Source: Agathobaculum massiliense
GTDB taxonomy: Bacteria > Bacillota > Clostridia > Oscillospirales > Butyricicoccaceae
Assembly (NCBI RefSeq): GCF_900291975.1
Contig: NZ_OMPN01000001.1
Location: 2,232,001-2,296,000 of the forward strand
Reading direction: 5' to 3'
Length of the DNA stretch: 64,000 nucleotides
Shown in pieces: positions 1 through 9,855 of the stretch. Numbering within the stretch: position 1 is the stretch's first letter; each line of letters begins with the position of its first letter. A program made the position numbers and the translations under genes. The notes below the pieces were generated by a model. That model made no database searches. It was not told the origin of the DNA and saw only the letters and a program-made list of their open reading frames with translations.

Positions 1-621
1 CTGGGCGTTCTGATCAACGGGAAAGGGTCGGGTACCTGTCAGGCCGCCTGTCTCGCCCGTTCGATGTTTGAGGAGGAATATGGAAGTGGCATGCGGATCG
101 AGATCATCGACTCCGCGACCTACACCTATATTTACGGGCATATCGTCGTGCTGGCCGCCCGCCTGCGCGACCAGGGAGACAGCTTTGAGGCGATCGCGGG
201 CGTGGTGCGCAGCCGGCTCAAGCGGGTGGAGGCTTATCTGGGCGTGTATAGCCTGGCGCACCTCAAGCGGTCGGGCCGCATTTCGGGCGGCGCGGCGTTT
301 GTCGGGGAAGCGCTCGGGCTCAAGCCAATCAGCCATGTGTACGGCGGCGCGGTTACGGTATGCGACAAGGTGCGCGGGGAAAAGGCGCTGGTGTCGGGCC
401 TGATTAAAAAGGTGTCCGGCCGTGTGCAGCAGCCGGAAAAGCAGACCGCGCTCCTGCTGTACGGTGATGTACCCGCGGAGCGCATCGACGAGCTGGAAAA
501 GCGTCTGCTGACGGAAATCGGCTTCAAACAGGTCTGCCGCAGCCCGATCGGCCCCTCGGTTATCACGAATACCGGCCCGCAGGCCCTGGCGGTCGCGTTT
601 TACGGACAGGCCCGAAACTGA
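1..621 (+). CDS. DegV family protein (5' truncated by window edge)
   Basis: The frame is open from base 1, so the true start lies outside the window. The visible 206 residues match the middle and C-terminal parts of DegV proteins, which bind a fatty acid and present it to a fatty acid kinase. Visible family features are the GSGTCQAA segment near the left edge, the IIDSATYTYIYG strand, the AHLKRSGRISGG loop, and LKPISHVYGGAV followed by a KVRGEKAL helix. It ends 215 bp before pgk and appears to be a separate transcription unit. The family assignment is secure; the ligand is unknown. A Met at 64 is internal to the conserved domain and is unlikely to be the start. Confidence 0.85.
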   Translation: MGVLINGKGSGTCQAACLARSMFEEEYGSGMRIEIIDSATYTYIYGHIVVLAARLRDQGDSFEAIAGVVRSRLKRVEAYLGVYSLAHLKRSGRISGGAAFVGEALGLKPISHVYGGAVTVCDKVRGEKALVSGLIKKVSGRVQQPEKQTALLLYGDVPAERIDELEKRLLTEIGFKQVCRSPIGPSVITNTGPQALAVAFYGQARN

Positions 622-636
622 ACCGGATTGGGCATA

Positions 637-654
637 TTGTTTAATATTTCACAA
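637..654. promoter_or_regulatory. Rex-like redox operator upstream of the glycolytic operon
   Basis: The 18-bp element TTGTTTAATATTTCACAA is a near-perfect inverted repeat, flanked by further A/T pairs (ATATTGT...ACAATAT). It matches the clostridial Rex pattern TTGTTAA-N4-TTAACAA at 12 of 14 fixed positions. Rex senses NADH/NAD+ and is known to control glycolytic and fermentation genes in Firmicutes. The site lies 68 bp upstream of the -35 of the pgk promoter, farther away than a classical blocking operator, so its role is inferred. Confidence 0.45.
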
Positions 655-721
655 TATTTTGAGGAAAAACGCAAAAATCCTCTAAAAGATTGCCAAAATG
701 TAAGGTTTTTCGTAAATTTGC

Positions 722-750
722 TTGCGGGATACCGGAAAAACGAGTATAAT
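722..750 (+). promoter_or_regulatory. sigma-A promoter for pgk operon
   Basis: TTGCGG (722-727), a 17-bp spacer and TATAAT (745-750). A leader of about 80 nt and an AGGAGAGG ribosome site (821-828) precede the pgk ATG. Confidence 0.7.
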
Positions 751-836
751 TTGGTCTTGGAAGCGGAATTCTTTTAGAGAACGCCGCGATTTTGATCCGT
801 GTCGCAATATTTATATCTTAAGGAGAGGTATATTTT

Positions 837-2027
837 ATGCAGTACAACAAAAAGAGTGTCGAAGACATCGACGTAAATGGCAAAAAGGTCATCGTTCGCT
901 GCGATTTCAACGTCCCGCAGGACGAAAACGGCAATATCACCGATGACAAGCGTATCCGTGCGTCCCTGGAGACGATCAAGTACCTGCTGGACCACAACGC
1001 GGCTGTTATCCTTTGCTCGCACCTCGGCCGTCCGAAGGGCGAGGTCAATATGAAGTATTCGCTGGCGCCGGTCGCGGCGCGCCTGAGCGAACTGCTCAGC
1101 ATTGACATCAAGCTGGCGAAGGACGTTGTCGGCGAGGACGCCAATCGGCTTGCCGCGGCGGTCAAGCCCGGAGAAGCCATCCTGCTGGAGAACGTCCGCT
1201 TTGAAAAGGGCGAAACCAAGAATGATCCGGCGCTTGCCAAGGCGTTTGCCGATATGGCCGAGATCTACGTCAACGACGCGTTCGGCACCTCGCACCGCGC
1301 CCATGCCTCCACCGCCGGCATCGCGGATTACCTGCCGGCCGTGTGCGGCTTCCTGATCAACAAGGAAATCTCCATCATGGGCAAAGCGCTTTCCGATCCG
1401 GCCCGTCCGTTCGTCGCCATCCTGGGCGGCGCGAAGGTTTCCGACAAGATCAACGTTATCAACAACCTGATCGATAAGTGCGATACCGTCATTATCGGCG
1501 GCGGCATGGCCTATACATTCTCCAAGGCGCAGGGCGGCAAGATCGGCACCTCGCTGTGCGAGGAGGATAAGCTCGATCTCGCGCTCGGCCTGATCAAGAA
1601 GGCGGAGGATAAGGGTGTCAAGCTCCTGCTGCCGATCGACACCGTTTGCGGCGATCACTTTGGCGCGGACGCGGAGCCGGTTGTTTACGAGGCAGGCCAA
1701 CTGCCGGACAACATGATGGGCATGGACATCGGCCCCAAGACCGTTGAGTTGTTCTCGGACGCGGTCAAGAACGCTGGCACGGTTGTTTGGAACGGCCCGA
1801 TGGGCGTATTCGAGTTCGACACCTTTGCGGCCGGCACCAAGGCGGTTGCGGCGGCGATCGCTGCGTCCGGCGCGGTTTCCATCATCGGCGGCGGCGACTC
1901 CGCGGCGGCGGTTGAAAAGCTTGGCTTTGCGGACAAGATGACCCACATCTCCACCGGCGGCGGCGCTTCGCTGGAGTTCCTGGAGGGGCTGGAGCTGCCG
2001 GGCATCGCCTGCCTGCTGGATAAGTAA
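837..2027 (+). CDS. pgk: phosphoglycerate kinase
   Basis: Cytoplasmic glycolytic enzyme that transfers phosphate from 1,3-bisphosphoglycerate to ADP. The 396-residue length is typical. Substrate-binding motifs are visible: RCDFNVP at 21-27, SHLGRP at 61-66, an [13 protein letters not shown] segment, and the nucleotide-binding GGGDSAAA near residue 352. The ATG follows an AGGAGAGG site by 8 nt. It is the first gene of pgk-tpiA-gpmI-eno; gapA is not in the window. A sigma-A promoter and a Rex-like site lie upstream. Confidence 0.98.
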   Translation: MQYNKKSVEDIDVNGKKVIVRCDFNVPQDENGNITDDKRIRASLETIKYLLDHNAAVILCSHLGRPKGEVNMKYSLAPVAARLSELLSIDIKLAKDVVGEDANRLAAAVKPGEAILLENVRFEKGETKNDPALAKAFADMAEIYVNDAFGTSHRAHASTAGIADYLPAVCGFLINKEISIMGKALSDPARPFVAILGGAKVSDKINVINNLIDKCDTVIIGGGMAYTFSKAQGGKIGTSLCEEDKLDLALGLIKKAEDKGVKLLLPIDTVCGDHFGADAEPVVYEAGQLPDNMMGMDIGPKTVELFSDAVKNAGTVVWNGPMGVFEFDTFAAGTKAVAAAIAASGAVSIIGGGDSAAAVEKLGFADKMTHISTGGGASLEFLEGLELPGIACLLDK

Positions 2028-2054
2028 GCTCCCTCAGCCGAAAGGGGTAATGTG

Positions 2055-2082
2055 AAAACCCACGCGCCTGCCGCGGGTTTTT
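2055..2082 (+). terminator. hairpin with U-run after pgk (possible partial terminator)
   Basis: An AAAACC...GGTTTT stem with an inner CGCG/CGCG helix is followed by TTTTT. It lies in the 224-bp pgk-tpiA gap and could act as a weak or partial terminator, or as an mRNA stabiliser. The downstream genes continue on the same strand. Confidence 0.4.
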
Positions 2083-2160
2083 GCGGAGGGCGCCGCGGGC
2101 CGGCGCTTTCCTGTGGAAAATGCGCGCTGCGCATGGGATGTGTGCGGTGCGGAAATGTGC

Positions 2161-2194
2161 TTATACCGGGGCGTTCGCGCGATGCCCCGTATAA
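2161..2194. repeat. inverted repeat upstream of tpiA
   Basis: TTATACCGGGGC and GCCCCGTATAA form an 11-bp inverted repeat with one bulged base around a CG-rich loop. It lies 58-91 bp before the tpiA start. It could be a regulator site or a leader hairpin. No U-run follows, so it is not a classical terminator. Confidence 0.35.
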
Positions 2195-2251
2195 ATACAT
2201 AACCGATCAGGACGGATCCGCCGTCCGAAATTTGAAAGGGGTAAAACCAAC

Positions 2252-3022
2252 ATGAATCGCAGATACCGTAAGACCATCATTGCCGGCAACTGGAAAATGA
2301 ACAAGACGCCGGCGGAAGCCAAGGCGCTCATCGAGGAGATGAAGCCGCTGCTTTCCAAGACCAAGTGGTGTGAGATGGTTCTTTGCGTGCCGTTTACCGA
2401 TATTCAGGTCGCAGTAAAGGCTGCCAAGGGCTCCAAGATCGCCATTGGCGCGGAGAATATGCATTTTGAGAAGTCCGGCGCGTTCACCGGCGAGATTTCT
2501 GCCGATATGCTCAAGGAGCTGGGCGTGAAGTATGTGATCATCGGGCACTCCGAGCGCCGCCAGTACTTCAACGAGACCGACGAAGCCTGCAACAAGAAAG
2601 TCCTCGTCGCGCTGGAGAACGGCCTGCGCCCGATCCTGTGCGTCGGCGAGTCGCTCACTGAGCGCGAGCAGGACGTGACCATGGAGGTTATCCGTAAGCA
2701 GATCAAGATCGCCCTGCAGGGCGTTGCTGTTGAGGATATCAAAAAGGTTGTCATCGCTTACGAGCCGATCTGGGCGATCGGCACCGGTAAGACCGCTACC
2801 GCCGAGCAGGCGGGCGAGGTCTGCGGCGCGATCCGCGACTGCCTGCGCGAGAAGTACGGCGCGCGGGCGGCCCGCGGCATCACCATCCAGTACGGCGGCT
2901 CGATGAACGCCAAGAACGCGGCCGAGCTGCTGGCCCAGCCCGACGTTGACGGCGGCCTGATCGGCGGCGCCTCCCTGAAGAGCGCTGATTTCGCGACCAT
3001 CGTGGAAGCAGCCAATCAATAA
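2252..3022 (+). CDS. tpiA: triosephosphate isomerase
   Basis: Interconverts dihydroxyacetone phosphate and glyceraldehyde 3-phosphate. The 256-residue TIM barrel has the full catalytic set: Lys15 in GNWKMN, His99 in IGHSERR and Glu171 in [12 protein letters not shown], plus the phosphate-binding QYGGSM and GGASL loops near the C-terminus. A GAAAGGGG site precedes the ATG. Second gene of the glycolytic run, separated from gpmI by 115 bp that contains two GC-rich hairpins. Confidence 0.98.
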   Translation: MNRRYRKTIIAGNWKMNKTPAEAKALIEEMKPLLSKTKWCEMVLCVPFTDIQVAVKAAKGSKIAIGAENMHFEKSGAFTGEISADMLKELGVKYVIIGHSERRQYFNETDEACNKKVLVALENGLRPILCVGESLTEREQDVTMEVIRKQIKIALQGVAVEDIKKVVIAYEPIWAIGTGKTATAEQAGEVCGAIRDCLREKYGARAARGITIQYGGSMNAKNAAELLAQPDVDGGLIGGASLKSADFATIVEAANQ

Positions 3023-3137
3023 GATAAGGAATACGGCGTGGGAAGCGGCTGCTTCCCCCCCGCCGTTACCGCGGAGGGGGGCATCGATATCGATCGTTGT
3101 CCCCTTTCATCCCACTTCTGCCAAAGGAGCTTTAGCT

Positions 3138-4850
3138 ATGAAAAAAGAAGTTTCCTCCGCCAAGGAGGCTGCGGAAACGGCGCCTGTCGTGGAAAAGGCC
3201 GCAGCGAAAAAGCCGGCGGCGAGAAAGACGGCCGCTAAGCCAACCGCAGCCGCTGTGGAGAAGAAGACCCCGGCAAAAAAACCGGCGGCTAAGAAGCCCG
3301 CGGCCCGCAAAACGGCAGCAAAGAAAGCCTCCGGCCCGAAAAAGCCGACCGCGCTGATTATCATGGATGGTTTTGGCCACCGCGACGAAAAGAGCGGTAA
3401 CGCGATCGAGGCTGCGAACACCCCCAACTTGGACAAGATCTTTGCAGAAAACCCGATGACGTATATCGGCGCCTCCGGCTTGGACGTCGGCCTGCCGGAC
3501 GGGCAGATGGGCAACTCCGAGGTCGGCCACACCAACATCGGCGCGGGCCGTATCGTTTATCAGGAGCTGACCCGCATCACCAAGGCCATCCAGGACGGCG
3601 ACTTTTTCACCAACGAAGCGCTCATGAGCGCAATCAACCAGTGCAAGTGGTTTAATTCCACCCTGCATATTTTCGGCCTGCTGTCCGATGGCGGCGTACA
3701 CTCGCATATTGACCATATGTTCGCGCTGCTCGAGCTGGCGCGCCGCAACGGTCTGCGCAAGGTGTGCTTCCATTGCTTCATGGACGGCCGCGACACGCCC
3801 CCGCAGTCCGGTATCGAATATATCGACCGTCTGCAGGCGAAGATCGACGCGGTTGAGGTCGGCTGTATTGCTACGATTTCCGGCCGCTATTATGCGATGG
3901 ATCGCGACAACCGCTGGGAGCGTGTCGAGAAAGCCTATAGCGCCATTGCCGAGGGCGTCGGAGAGCATGCAGCCTCCGCGCACGAAGCCATGCAGGCTTC
4001 CTATGATGCGGGCGTGACCGACGAGTTCGTGGTTCCGGTCATCGTAACCGAGGGCGCGACCGTCCGAGACGACGACGCGATTATCTTTGCCAACTTCCGT
4101 CCCGATCGCGCGCGTGAGATCACCCGTGCGTTTGTGGATCATGAGTTCCAGGGCTTCCCGCGCCACCGCCGCAACATTCACTACGTCTGCATGACGCAGT
4201 ATGACGCGACGATCGTAGGCGTTGAGGTGGCGTTCAAGCCGCAGAGCCTCAAGAATACCTTCGGCGAATATATCTCCGACTTGGGCCTGACCCAGTTGCG
4301 CATCGCCGAAACCGAGAAGTATGCGCATGTCACGTTCTTCTTCAACGGCGGCGTGGAAAAGGAATATGCGGGCGAGGACCGCGCGCTTATCCCGTCCCCC
4401 AAGGTTGCGACCTATGACCTCCAGCCGGAAATGAGCGAGCCTGCCGTAACCGAGGAGTGCGTAAAGCGCATCCTGTCCGGCAAGTATGATATGATCGTCC
4501 TGAACTTTGCCAACTGCGACATGGTCGGCCATACCGGCGTGTTCGAGGCTGCGGTCAAGGCGGTCGAGGCGACGGACGACGGCGTGGGCAAGGTTGTCGC
4601 CGCGATCCAGCAGATGGGCGGCCAGTGCCTGATCACGGCCGACCACGGCAACGTGGATCAGATGCTCGACGCGGACGGTACGACCCCGTTCACCGCGCAT
4701 TCCACCAATCCGGTGCCGCTCGTGATGATCGGCCATGCGGGCAAGCTGATGGAGGGCGGCGTGCTGGCTGACCTTGCGCCCACCCTGCTCGAAATGATGG
4801 GTCTCAAGCAGCCGGAAGAAATGACCGGCCACAGCCTGATCGCCAAATAA
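3138..4850 (+). CDS. gpmI: 2,3-bisphosphoglycerate-independent phosphoglycerate mutase with Lys/Ala-rich tail
   Basis: Converts 3-phosphoglycerate to 2-phosphoglycerate with a Mn2+-dependent phosphoserine intermediate. The catalytic domain starts near residue 70 (PTALIIMDGFG, metal ligand Asp77), and the nucleophile is Ser127 in GNSEVGH. The HCFMDGRDTPP and CLITADHGNVDQM motifs are present. The usual length is about 510 residues. This protein has 570 because residues 1-69 form a low-complexity tail of KKPAARKTAAK-type repeats, like histone H1 C-termini. An AAAGGAG site 7 nt before the ATG at 3138 argues that the tail is really translated. The function of the tail is unknown. Followed 43 bp later by eno. 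Confidence 0.95.
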   Translation: MKKEVSSAKEAAETAPVVEKAAAKKPAARKTAAKPTAAAVEKKTPAKKPAAKKPAARKTAAKKASGPKKPTALIIMDGFGHRDEKSGNAIEAANTPNLDKIFAENPMTYIGASGLDVGLPDGQMGNSEVGHTNIGAGRIVYQELTRITKAIQDGDFFTNEALMSAINQCKWFNSTLHIFGLLSDGGVHSHIDHMFALLELARRNGLRKVCFHCFMDGRDTPPQSGIEYIDRLQAKIDAVEVGCIATISGRYYAMDRDNRWERVEKAYSAIAEGVGEHAASAHEAMQASYDAGVTDEFVVPVIVTEGATVRDDDAIIFANFRPDRAREITRAFVDHEFQGFPRHRRNIHYVCMTQYDATIVGVEVAFKPQSLKNTFGEYISDLGLTQLRIAETEKYAHVTFFFNGGVEKEYAGEDRALIPSPKVATYDLQPEMSEPAVTEECVKRILSGKYDMIVLNFANCDMVGHTGVFEAAVKAVEATDDGVGKVVAAIQQMGGQCLITADHGNVDQMLDADGTTPFTAHSTNPVPLVMIGHAGKLMEGGVLADLAPTLLEMMGLKQPEEMTGHSLIAK

Positions 4851-4889
4851 ATCTGCGTATCCCCAAAATTGATATAAAAAGGAGAATGA

Positions 4890-6212
<1,323 letters not shown>

Positions 6213-6225
6213 GAATGGCTTAATA

Positions 6226-6264
6226 GCAGGCCGTCCGCAACAAGCGGACGGCCTGCTTATTTTT
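6226..6264 (+). terminator. rho-independent terminator after eno
   Basis: A perfect 13-bp stem (GCAGGCCGTCCGC / GCGGACGGCCTGC) with a 5-nt loop, then TTATTTTTAT. It closes the pgk-eno operon. Confidence 0.92.
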
Positions 6265-6385
6265 ATATGGAACGGTTTCTTCTCCCTATAAGAAGAAAGA
6301 CACTATAATTTTCCAGTAAATTACAGAAAATACGGAAAATTGGCAACATATAAGAAATTTTTCAAGTATTTGTAAACCAAAACGG

Positions 6386-6414
6386 TTGACGAGCGTGGAG
6401 GAATGTGTTATCAT
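6386..6414 (+). promoter_or_regulatory. sigma-A promoter with no gene downstream
   Basis: TTGACG (6386-6391), a 17-bp spacer and TATCAT (6409-6414). Only about 130 bp separate it from a terminator, and no credible protein is encoded between them, so it probably drives a small RNA. Confidence 0.55.
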
Positions 6415-6419
6415 ATTCA

Positions 6420-6546
6420 CAGTAAAAATTTGATAATCTAATCAATTGGCGGCGGCAGCAGGACTGTCGGTTTGTCCAATCCATAAATTCGCGCACTTCT
6501 TCATTCCTAAAAAGCCGCGCCCTTGGCAAAGGGTGCGGCTTTTTTA
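6420..6546 (+). ncRNA. candidate small RNA, promoter to terminator
   Basis: A predicted transcript of about 125 nt starts after the -10 at 6409-6414 and ends in the GCCGC...GCGGC hairpin with its U-run. No start codon with a ribosome site and a credible reading frame is seen. It runs convergent to the phage-head operon and shares that operon's terminator. No match to 6S, SRP, tmRNA or a riboswitch was recognised. It may instead be only the debris of a promoter. Confidence 0.35.
6509..6546. terminator. bidirectional terminator ending the phage-head operon
   Basis: Stem AAGCCGCGCCCTT / AAGGGTGCGGCTT with A-runs on the left and T-runs on the right, so it can stop transcription from both sides. 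On the minus strand it lies just after the stop of the last phage gene. Confidence 0.85.
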
Positions 6547-6553
6547 CTGGATA

Positions 6554-7501
6554 TCAATACCAATAGCCTGCTTTCCATTTCTGGAGGGCGAGGCTCGCGT
6601 TTTGGTAGCTTACGTCGGAGGTCGGCGTCCCCGCGGGTACACCCAGGATCGCCGCGTCGCGCTGCAGCACATAGCCGTTGGTTTTCCAGCGGCTGAGCGC
6701 CTGCTCAAAGGCCTGCGTCTGTGCGCTGTCCGCCGCGTCGTCCACGCTGAGCTGGTAATTGCGCCAGTTCAGCGTGGGGGTGCCGTTTAAAAAGCCGGTC
6801 AGACCGGCAACCGACAGGCTGTAATCCCGATCCGCGTTGAACTGCGCGAGCTGCGCCTGTGCCTGGGAGAGCGCGGCGCTTTCCGCAGCGGCATAGTAGT
6901 CGATTTCGAGCGCGGCTTCCTGCCCGGCGGCGCTGTCCTGCGCGGCCGCGCGCGCCTTGAGACGCGCCTGCCCCAGCGCGTTGAGATCGCTGCGGTACTG
7001 GTTGTCGATCGAAATACGGCTGGTTTCGGCCGCACCCGAAGTAGCGGCGGAGTCCCGCGCGCCCATGTTTAAGCCGAGCGCGGCCAGCTTTTCTTCGTTG
7101 GAGAGTACGGATTGCCGCGCGTTGATATCGGTCTGCGCCATGCCGGCCGTATAGTCGCTCTCGATCGAAGCCAGATTTCGTTCAAGCTGCTGCGCGATGC
7201 GCTCGCGTGCGGCTTCAAAGCGTTTCAGTCGGGCCTGTTCGGCGGCTTCATAAAGCCGGTTGAGCGCGCTGGCGCCGGCAGAGGCGCCGCCCCCGCCTCC
7301 GCTGCTGCCGGACGAAACCGAATAGGGGCGGTAGTCCCCGTTCCAGGTCGATACCGCTTCGTTGGATGCGACCTTGCCCGCCAGCCCTTCCGTATCAATC
7401 TTGTTCTGGCGTTCGGCGAGCAGCTCCTGACGTTTGCCCGCGTCCTGTGTATTTGCGATAGCCTCCGAGTAGTCAAAATCCTCTTTGTAGTTTTTCGCCA
7501 T
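6554..7501 (-). CDS. phage virion-associated protein, Ala-rich, coiled coil
   Basis: A 315-residue protein and last gene of the head operon. It has a Gly/Ser linker near residues 65-75, then a long Ala/Gln/Glu-rich helical stretch (about 80-225) that looks like coiled coil. The compact C-terminus is Trp/Tyr-containing and ends KWKAGYWY. No signal peptide or membrane segment is seen. Position after the tail-tube-like gene suggests an internal or tail-end virion protein, but no family was recognised. It begins 17 bp after the upstream gene and ends just before the shared terminator. Confidence 0.65.
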   Translation of the reverse strand: MAKNYKEDFDYSEAIANTQDAGKRQELLAERQNKIDTEGLAGKVASNEAVSTWNGDYRPYSVSSGSSGGGGGASAGASALNRLYEAAEQARLKRFEAARERIAQQLERNLASIESDYTAGMAQTDINARQSVLSNEEKLAALGLNMGARDSAATSGAAETSRISIDNQYRSDLNALGQARLKARAAAQDSAAGQEAALEIDYYAAAESAALSQAQAQLAQFNADRDYSLSVAGLTGFLNGTPTLNWRNYQLSVDDAADSAQTQAFEQALSRWKTNGYVLQRDAAILGVPAGTPTSDVSYQNASLALQKWKAGYWY

Positions 7502-7517
7502 ATGTTTCCCTCCTTTC

Positions 7518-9338
7518 TCAGATCACGGTCTGCCCCTGCGTCCAGCGGATCGTGAGCGCGAGCAGGCCGAACGGCTCGTCCGGCCGGTCGTTGCCGATGC
7601 GCACCGCGAACAGCGGCATGCGGTGCTGCCGGCGGCGGGTGCGGTAGCTGACCGCGCCAGGGATGCAGCGGAACGAGAACCGCGAAAAATCCAGCGTTTT
7701 GAACGAAAACAGGTCCATGTTGCGCGAAAGCGCGAGCAGCGCGCCATTCTCGTTTTCATACTGTACGGTCGCGCCCGACCGTGAGTAGGGCATGAGCGTC
7801 GGGATGACATCGCGCACGGTTTTGACCCGCCCCCAGTCCGCGAGCGGCAAGGTGGGCGTGCGCCAGTATGCGTCGATCGCCGCGTCATCGTCACAGTAGG
7901 CGCCATCCTCGTCGGCGCGGGCGAAGCGGCACAGCCGGCCGTCCGCGGTGCCAAACCAAAGCCGACCGTCCAGCACGGCAAGGCATTGGGCGGGGACCTC
8001 GGTCCAGTAAAACCATGCGGGGTCGCCGTTCTCCTCGGTCAGCGTACTGTCCGCGATATACATATGCCCATTCACGGCAAGGTAATATTTTCCTTCGAAC
8101 ACGGCCGCGCAGGCGTTCTCCAATCCGGCTTCCGTCTCCAGCTTGGGTACGATCGCGTCCGATACCGAGCGGATGGTCCGCTGCTCCGCGACCGCAGTGC
8201 CGAACGCGCCCTGCACCCCGCGCGCGGACAGGAACAGCGGCAGATCGCCCAGCGTGGCGAAGCTGCGCGGCGCGGTCGCGCCCGCGCCCTGCGCCCCCTG
8301 CTTGAGCGGATAAAGCGCCGTCCCGTCGTCCGCCATCAAGTAGGAGCGCAGATAGCTGGTCGCCTCCTGCGCGCCGCCGGACTTGATGACGAGCTGGCTC
8401 TCATACTGCTTGAGATAGCCTACAATCGCGGACGCGTCCGTCCCCATGCGGGTGTAGCCGGTATCGGGGAAATAGGTGGGATCATACAGCCCGCTCTGCC
8501 AATCACAGTCCGGCTCGTCCGGATTGCCGGCAACGAACGCGCGCGTATCGTTTTTGCCGCCGTACAGTCCGGCAAACCGGCACTGGTTGATTTTATCCGC
8601 ATAGCCGGTCACGGTTTTGGAGAACGTGATGGATACGTTGGCCAGCCCGTTGGCGTTTGCGGGCGCGCTGGCCAATGTGATCAGGCCGGTCGTGCGGTTG
8701 ACCGAGGACACGGTCACGGATGCGCCGTTTACCGCTGCGGTTACCTCGGTGTCGTCCAGATTTTTTGCGTCCACCTGGAACTGGGTCGCCGAGCCGTTGC
8801 CAATGAAGGTGTTGATGCGTTTGGGGGTGAGCAAGTTAACTGCTTCATAGCTGGTGCCGCCGCCGGTCGGCTGCGCGGAGATCGTGGTGGTCGGAACATA
8901 GGCGACGTCTTGTACCTTGACAGCCTCCCACGCGGTTCCGGCGCTGTTTTTGCGCACCGCGCGGTAGGTCTGTCCATCAAGTAAGTATAATACGCCGTTC
9001 ATCACGAACGATTGCGAGAACGCCTCGTTCATGTCCGTGCACAGCTCGGCCTGCGTACCCGTGGCGGGACGGGCGTACAGCTTGGTACCCGCATGCACGG
9101 CCAGGCCGGATCCGTCGGGCAGGGGGAACAGGCCGAAAAGAGGCGCGTTGTAGTTTTGCTGGGTTTTCCAGCCAGTGCGCTTGACCAGGAAATCGTTCTG
9201 GTCGCAGATCAGGTTCTGCAGGTCGGGCGAGCGGGACAGGGATACCTTGGTGGGGTGCGTGCGAAAGTCCGCGCCGCCGAAACGGCTGACCACGGTTTCG
9301 CGCTCGGTCTCGGGATAAGGAAACTGGTAAGCGCGCAT
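7518..9338 (-). CDS. phage structural protein, tail-tube or stabilisation-like
   Basis: A 606-residue protein whose ATG overlaps the stop codon of the connector gene (TGATG), indicating translational coupling. The N-terminus has a VSRFGGADFRTHPTKVSLSR segment, then SPDLQNLICDQ and VKRTGWKTQ. This resembles podovirus-type proteins that describe an ordered set of beta-propeller or tail-nozzle strands (tail tubular protein B-like). Beta-rich throughout, no membrane segment. The specific role is inferred from order and this N-terminal pattern. Could also be a minor head protein. Confidence 0.6.
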   Translation of the reverse strand: MRAYQFPYPETERETVVSRFGGADFRTHPTKVSLSRSPDLQNLICDQNDFLVKRTGWKTQQNYNAPLFGLFPLPDGSGLAVHAGTKLYARPATGTQAELCTDMNEAFSQSFVMNGVLYLLDGQTYRAVRKNSAGTAWEAVKVQDVAYVPTTTISAQPTGGGTSYEAVNLLTPKRINTFIGNGSATQFQVDAKNLDDTEVTAAVNGASVTVSSVNRTTGLITLASAPANANGLANVSITFSKTVTGYADKINQCRFAGLYGGKNDTRAFVAGNPDEPDCDWQSGLYDPTYFPDTGYTRMGTDASAIVGYLKQYESQLVIKSGGAQEATSYLRSYLMADDGTALYPLKQGAQGAGATAPRSFATLGDLPLFLSARGVQGAFGTAVAEQRTIRSVSDAIVPKLETEAGLENACAAVFEGKYYLAVNGHMYIADSTLTEENGDPAWFYWTEVPAQCLAVLDGRLWFGTADGRLCRFARADEDGAYCDDDAAIDAYWRTPTLPLADWGRVKTVRDVIPTLMPYSRSGATVQYENENGALLALSRNMDLFSFKTLDFSRFSFRCIPGAVSYRTRRRQHRMPLFAVRIGNDRPDEPFGLLALTIRWTQGQTVI

Positions 9339-9706
9339 CAGACCATCTCCTGTATGCCGGTGAACTGCGCCGGACAGTGGCGCAGCAGGCGGTCAGCGTA
9401 TTCCGCGGCCGCCCAGTTGAATTTGGCCTTGTCGTCGTCGGCCACGAGCAGAGCCGCCAGCCCATAGGGGAAGCACTCGCGCGCGAGCCAGTCGCCTGTG
9501 GGGATATCCTCGTCCAACGCGTCCATGCGCGGCGGCGCGGCGTGCGGCTGCTCGGCGCAGAATACCCGCTCCGCGTTGATCTCGCGCAGGCTGTTGACGA
9601 GCAACTGGTTGAGCGCGCCTAGCGCGAACGGTTCGTAATACGCGCCGCTGTCCGGCGTTTCGGAAAGCAAGTTCAGCGCCGCACGGAAGCATTCGGTTCC
9701 GGTCAT
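9338..9706 (-). CDS. phage head-tail connector-like protein
   Basis: A 122-residue, mostly helical protein. The N-terminus has the pattern of head-completion or connector proteins that add to the portal (FRAALNLLSETPDSGAYYEP, with a multi-helix body and LLRHCPAQF near the end). It lies between the capsid gene and the 606-residue tail protein, where connectors normally sit. An AAAAGGAGGAATCTC ribosome site precedes the ATG. Assignment rests on position, size and helical character. Confidence 0.55.
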   Translation of the reverse strand: MTGTECFRAALNLLSETPDSGAYYEPFALGALNQLLVNSLREINAERVFCAEQPHAAPPRMDALDEDIPTGDWLARECFPYGLAALLVADDDKAKFNWAAAEYADRLLRHCPAQFTGIQEMV

Positions 9707-9809
9707 GAGATTCCTCCTTTTGCAATATATGGCTCCCAGCCTGGCACAAAGGCGGATGCCCCGATCTGAAGATTATTTACATGCTGTTTAAACTTGCCAC
9801 TGGCCCCGA

Positions 9810-9818
9810 TGCTATAAT
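9810..9818 (+). promoter_or_regulatory. extended -10 promoter of the internal opposite-strand gene
   Basis: TGCTATAAT forms an extended -10 (TGN-TATAAT). No good -35 lies at 17 bp. It makes the 9856-10137 gene independent of the surrounding minus-strand operon. Confidence 0.6.
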
Positions 9819-9855
9819 ATAAAATAATATGAAGATAGATGGGGGTAAAGGTAAT

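Noticed and set aside
774-1946. A 390-codon minus-strand frame opposite pgk
   Set aside because: Shadow of pgk.
2052-2255. A 67-codon frame between pgk and tpiA
   Set aside because: It includes the hairpin and the inverted repeat, has no good start site and no recognisable fold.
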